64,000 nucleotides of DNA from Parasponia andersonii. Its lineage: Eukaryota > Streptophyta > Magnoliopsida > Rosales > Cannabaceae. The translations under genes and the position numbers were made by a program. Of the stretch, positions 59,930-64,000 are shown piece by piece. How positions within the stretch are numbered: the first letter of the stretch is position 1; each line of letters opens with the position of its first letter. The DNA is taken from NCBI GenBank assembly GCA_002914805.1, contig JXTB01000294.1, positions 323,533 through 387,532 of the forward strand. The letters are read 5' to 3'. Below the pieces are notes generated by a model, which was given only the letters and a program-made list of their open reading frames with translations, was not told the DNA's origin and did no database searches.

Positions 59930-61292
59930 CTAACTCTCTATTTAACCCTTTGGTTAGCGGATCCGCAATGTTATCTTTTGACTTTACATAGTCCATAAAG
60001 ATAACCTCAGTTGAGAATAGTTATCTAATGGTATTATGTCTACGATGAATATGTCTAGACTTACTATTATATATATTGATCTATGCTCTTGCAATTGCAG
60101 ATTGGCTATCACAATATATGTAAATTGTAGGCAGGGGCTTTGGCTATCTTGGAATATCCTCTAAGAAGTGACGGAGCCATTCTGCCTCTTCTTCACATTT
60201 ATCCAGTACAATAAATCCATATTCCATAGTGGATCTGGTAATACTAATTTATTTCGAGGATTTCCATGATACTGTTACACCTCCTAGTATGAATACATAA
60301 CCACTAGTAGACTTTGAATCTTTAATATCAGATATTCAATTCGCATCACTGTAATCTTCAAGCATAGAAGGATATCTTCTATAGTGTAGCCCATAACTAC
60401 GTTTAAATCGCAAGCATTTTAATACTCTTATAATCCCTTGCCAATGTTCAGCATCAAGATTACTTGTGTATCTACTTAGTTTACTCTGCATAGTCTATAT
60501 CTGATCTTGTATAGTCATCAAGTACATTAACCTGTCCATCACTCTGGAGTATTCTACTTGAGAAAGAATCTTTCTTTTATTCTTGGATAAATGTAAAGAT
60601 AAATCTATTGGTGATCTTGCAACTCTAGAGTTATCTTTATCGAATTTTCCAAGAATATTATCCACATAATGTGACTAACTTAGAACAAGCCCATTGGAAA
60701 TTTTTGAGATTTTCATTTTGAAAATGACATCAGCTAAACCCATATCTTTCATATCAAATCTTGAATTCAACATATTTTGGTAGATTTGATCATTTTATAA
60801 GCATGTCATCAACGTAAAGACACAAAATAATATAACCGTTTTCGGTGTCTTTGACATATACACGTTTGTCACATTTGTTGATTTTATATCCATTAGCCTT
60901 CATAGAGTTATCAATTCATGCCATTGTTTCGAGCTTGTTTTAATCCATAAAGGATTTCACCAACTTACAGACTTTCTTTTCCTGCTCTGGTACAGAAAAA
61001 CCCTCAGGTTGTTCTATGTAGATCTCTTCCTCTAGATCTCCATTTAGAAAGGCTATTTTTACATCTATTTAGTGTATTTTAAGATTCCCAGAGCAAAAAT
61101 CACTAGCACCATCTTAATGGAATTTATTCTTGTCATAAAAGAATAAGTGTTAAAGTAGTCCATACATTCTTTTTGTCTGTAGCCTTTAATTACAAGTCTT
61201 GCCTTGTACTTATCAATCGATCCATCAGCTTTTATTTCCCTTTTAAAAATCCACTTTGAACCTAGTGGTTTATATCTAGGAGGAAGGTCCAC
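59930..61292 (-). pseudogene. RT and RNase H remnant of the minus-strand Copia
   Basis: The RT begins near 61,292 with PRYKPLGSKWIFKREIKADG and KARLVIKGYRQKE. The catalytic box reads ILCLYVDDM at about 60,800-60,825. RNase H near 60,240-60,060 reads STMEYGFIVLDKCEEEAEWL and CDSQSAIARA. Stops split the frame. Confidence 0.75.
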
Positions 61293-61457
61293 TAGTTATG
61301 ATTTTGTAAGATAGAATCAATTTCGCTCTTAATAGCCTCAATCAATAAAGGTGCTTCAGTAGAGCTTATAGCCTCAGTATACATTTAAGGATCATTTCTA
61401 GCAAGTACGTCAGAAAATCTGGACCAAAAAAATTTTTTTTGTCCTTGCACTTTTGTT

Positions 61458-62902
61458 CTATCGAGGTTCAACCTCGATTTCTTCATTTTTATCTTGGACC
61501 TGACTATTCTCAATAATAGTCTCATATGTTCGTTTCAACGAACTTGCTTCTTCTTTAGATTTACAAGGAAATACATGTTCAAAGAACGATGCATTCCTTG
61601 ATTCTATTATCGTATTTTTATGTATATCTAGGATTTTTGACTTATTCACAAGAAACTGATAAGTACTTCTATTTTATGCATAGCCAATAAAAATGCAATC
61701 AATGGTTTTCGAACCAATTTTCTCCTTCTTAGGTGTTGGTACAACCACTTTGGCAAGACATTCCTATATTCGTAAATAGTTGTAGGATGGTTTTCTTCTT
61801 CTCCACAAATCATATGGTGTCTTTTCCATTTTCTTTTTGGGTACCTTATTCAAAAAGTAATTGGCCATCAAAATGACTTCTCATTATATGTTCTGGGATA
61901 ACCCAGAACTTATCAACATTGCATTCATCTTTTTTCAAGGTACGATTCTTTTACTCAGTAACTCCATTTGACTAAGGCAAGTAAGGTGTTGTGGTTTCGT
62001 ATATGATTCCATAATATGCACAGATTTCCTCAAAAGGTGAATTATACTCTCCACCTCGATCACTTCTTAGCACCTTAATTTTCTTATTGAGTCTATTCTC
62101 AACCTCATTCTTATGGAGAACAAACTTTTCTATAACCTTATCCTTGGATTTTAGCAAATACACATAATAGTACTTTGTGCTATCATCGATAAAAATAATA
62201 AAATACTTATTGTCTTCCCTTGTTTATACAAATTTCAAATCACATATGTTACTATGAATCAAATTAAGGGGTTCAGTATTCCTCTCAACACTTTGAAACA
62301 ATGATCTAGTCAGTTTTGTCTTAACACAAGTTTCACACTTATATTTTGAATCAATATTAAAAGTGGATATGTGATTTAAGTTAATTAATCTACGTAAAGT
62401 ATCATCATTAATGTGTCCTAGACTACCATACTATACATTAGAAGATTCAAACAAATAAGCAGAAGAGCTAGCTTTTTGGCTTAATAATCAATACATTCAG
62501 TTTAAAAAGGCCATCACATACATGGCATTTCCCTACATACATTCCACCTTTAGACAAAATTACTTTATCTTAGTCGAACATTATGCGGAATCTATATTTA
62601 TTCAGCAACGAACTGGACACTAAGTTCTTGCATATCTCCGGCACATACAGTACATAGTTTAGAGTCAACTCCTTCCCATAGGTCATTTTCAAGACCACCT
62701 TGCCTTGGCATTCAACAATGGATGTGGCTGAGTTTCCTATAAATAACTTCTCCTCGTTCTTAAGCAGTTTGAAGGAAGTGAACAAACCTTTGTCAAAGCA
62801 TACATGTCGAGTGGCACTGGTGTCAAGGCACCATTCTTTGGGATTAGACCCAACTAGGTTCACTTCAAAAACTACTGTATAGAGGTCTATGTGTGATTTC
62901 AT
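61458..62902 (-). pseudogene. Protease and integrase remnant of the minus-strand Copia
   Basis: The protease site reads WCLDTSATRHVC (about 62,830-62,800), with DTS in place of the usual DSG. Downstream, EICKNLVSSSLLNKY leads to the pre-integrase region. Integrase phrases KKIKVLRSDRGGEYNSPFEE and YGIIYETTTPY at 62,090-61,975 include the catalytic Asp. The frame is broken. Confidence 0.72.
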
Positions 62903-63034
62903 CCACTACGTTAGCTTAATTCTTCTTCTTCTTTGGAAGTCGATAATCTAAAACCTTGTGACCCATCTTATCACAGTTTAAGTACTTCCCTTGGAATTCC
63001 TGCTTCTTGCCTACTCTACCTTTAGACCCAACTT

Positions 63035-63830
63035 CTAGCTTAGTTGATTCTGTTTATTCTTCTTGGCTTTAGAGCCTTGAAAATATTCTACGACATTTAC
63101 CTTAGCCACAGGGGTATTGGACGATGCTCCTGACTTTTCAGCACATCTGTTGTCTTTCTCAATGCAAAGTATAACAACATGCTCTTCAAGGTTCATTGTC
63201 TTTCGCTTATATTTAAGATAGCTCTTGAAATCCTTCCATGTAAGAGGTAGCTTTTCAATGACACTAGCTACTTGGAAGGGTTCACAAATATCCATTCTCT
63301 TAGCCCGAATCTCATGGAGAATCAATTGAAACTTTTGAACTTGACTAATTACTATTTTAGAGTCAACTATTTTAAAGTTTAGGAAGTATCCCACTACAAA
63401 TTTCTTAGACCCAACATCCTCGGTCTTATATTTATGGTTTAGTGACTCCCATAACTCTTTTGTCGTCTTCTTATTATGATATATGCTATGTAAAGAATCA
63501 GTTAAAGTGTTCATTACATAGTTACGGCATAGGTAATTAGATTGTTTCCAAGCATCAACTGCAGTGATGACTTGGAAGTCTTGCTCATTATCAATGGCTT
63601 TTGGAGCCTCTTCAGTCAAGGTTTAATATAGTCAGATAGAATAACATCTTATGTTGCCACATTTTGAAGTTTAACCCATTGAACTTATTAAGCTTTTCTC
63701 CGTAGTGCACTGTTGGTATCACAAGAATCACAACAGGGGTTGGCATTCGAGCTACAACAGGAGCAGGCACATGGGTCATAGCAGGAGTAGGCCCTTGGGC
63801 TACAACAATATTGTTTGATTCAATTGTCAT
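63035..63830 (-). pseudogene. gag of the minus-strand Copia (UBN2 domain)
   Basis: The N-terminal segment (63,830-63,612) ends in KLNKFNGLNFKMWQHKMLFYL, the Copia gag start. It is separated by one shift or stop from a 194-aa frame (63,619-63,035) with AVDAWKQSNYLCRNYVMNTL, TTKELWESLNHKY and VIEKLPLTWKDFKSYLK, the UBN2 gag fold. This is the best preserved part of the element. Confidence 0.8.
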
Positions 63831-64000
63831 TTCTGAAAAAGAATAGCAAATCCAATGAGATTTTTTTTCTAGAAATAAACGATAATAATTAAATATTACG
63901 CAACAGACAAACTCCCAGGAAAGACCACAGAAGGGTCACAAACGATCTCACTTAAAATCCAGCCTCCTACATAGAAATTGTCTAAATCATAATTGTTCAA

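Larger units (their letters stand above)
58340..64000 (-). mobile_element. Copia LTR retrotransposon, minus strand, 5' end outside window
   Basis: Minus-strand order is gag (63,830 to 63,035), protease (about 62,840), integrase (about 62,160-61,970), RT (61,292 to about 60,700), RNase H (about 60,330-59,930), then the 3' LTR (59,303-58,340). This is the Copia order. Many stops and shifts make it inactive. The gag starts MTIESNNIVVAQG at 63,830, so the leader and 5' LTR must lie at or past 64,000. The protein style (UBN2 gag, DxSATRHVC protease, LDKCEEEAEWLRHFL RNase H) resembles the Tork-type lineage. Confidence 0.8.

Overview
This window is nuclear DNA from a core eudicot plant. The evidence is split genes with GT-AG introns, AT-rich introns and spacers, plant-only families (SAG101, GASA/Snakin, arabinogalactan peptide, viroplasmin-domain RNase H) and a heavy load of Copia LTR elements and L1-type LINEs. 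The repeat density suggests a medium to large, possibly woody, genome. I cannot name the species. All calls come from reading translations and motifs; nothing was searched or computed.

Layout. Positions 1-3,905 are a TTGAC-rich degenerate minisatellite split by a small gag-only Copia-type LTR element on the minus strand. From 6.9 to 27.2 kb lies a gene-rich block, all on the plus strand: an RNase HI with an N-terminal viroplasmin domain (8 coding exons), a plastid-targeted HMA-like protein (4 exons), a GASA14-like proline-rich cysteine-rich secreted peptide (3 exons), a small AG-peptide-like gene (1 exon), and PIG-N/MCD4, the GPI ethanolamine phosphate transferase 1 (18 exons, one non-canonical GC-AG intron, one exon damaged at an N). 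From 28.6 to 46.4 kb lies a tandem pair of SAG101 genes. The upstream copy is a pseudogene, split by a 9.6-kb Sirevirus-like Copia element, frameshifted, and cut off at its 3' end. The downstream copy is intact.

From about 47.4 kb to the end the sequence is almost all transposons: a decayed L1-type LINE interrupted by an LTR-like insertion, a minus-strand LINE 3' fragment, and a minus-strand Copia element whose 5' LTR lies beyond the window end.

The cellular genes are ordinary neighbours and do not form a pathway. The most interesting locus is the SAG101 pair. SAG101 acts with EDS1 in TIR-NLR immunity. Both copies keep closely spaced W-box cores (TTGAC) upstream of the start. The intact copy keeps a lipase-type GYSLG elbow, while the dead copy has GCYLG. 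Removing the retroelement and one copy of its target duplication gives a junction that matches the intact copy.

The window also carries many two-copy tandem duplications of 25 to 296 bp. I found no CRISPR, rRNA or tRNA, and no convincing novel multi-gene system.
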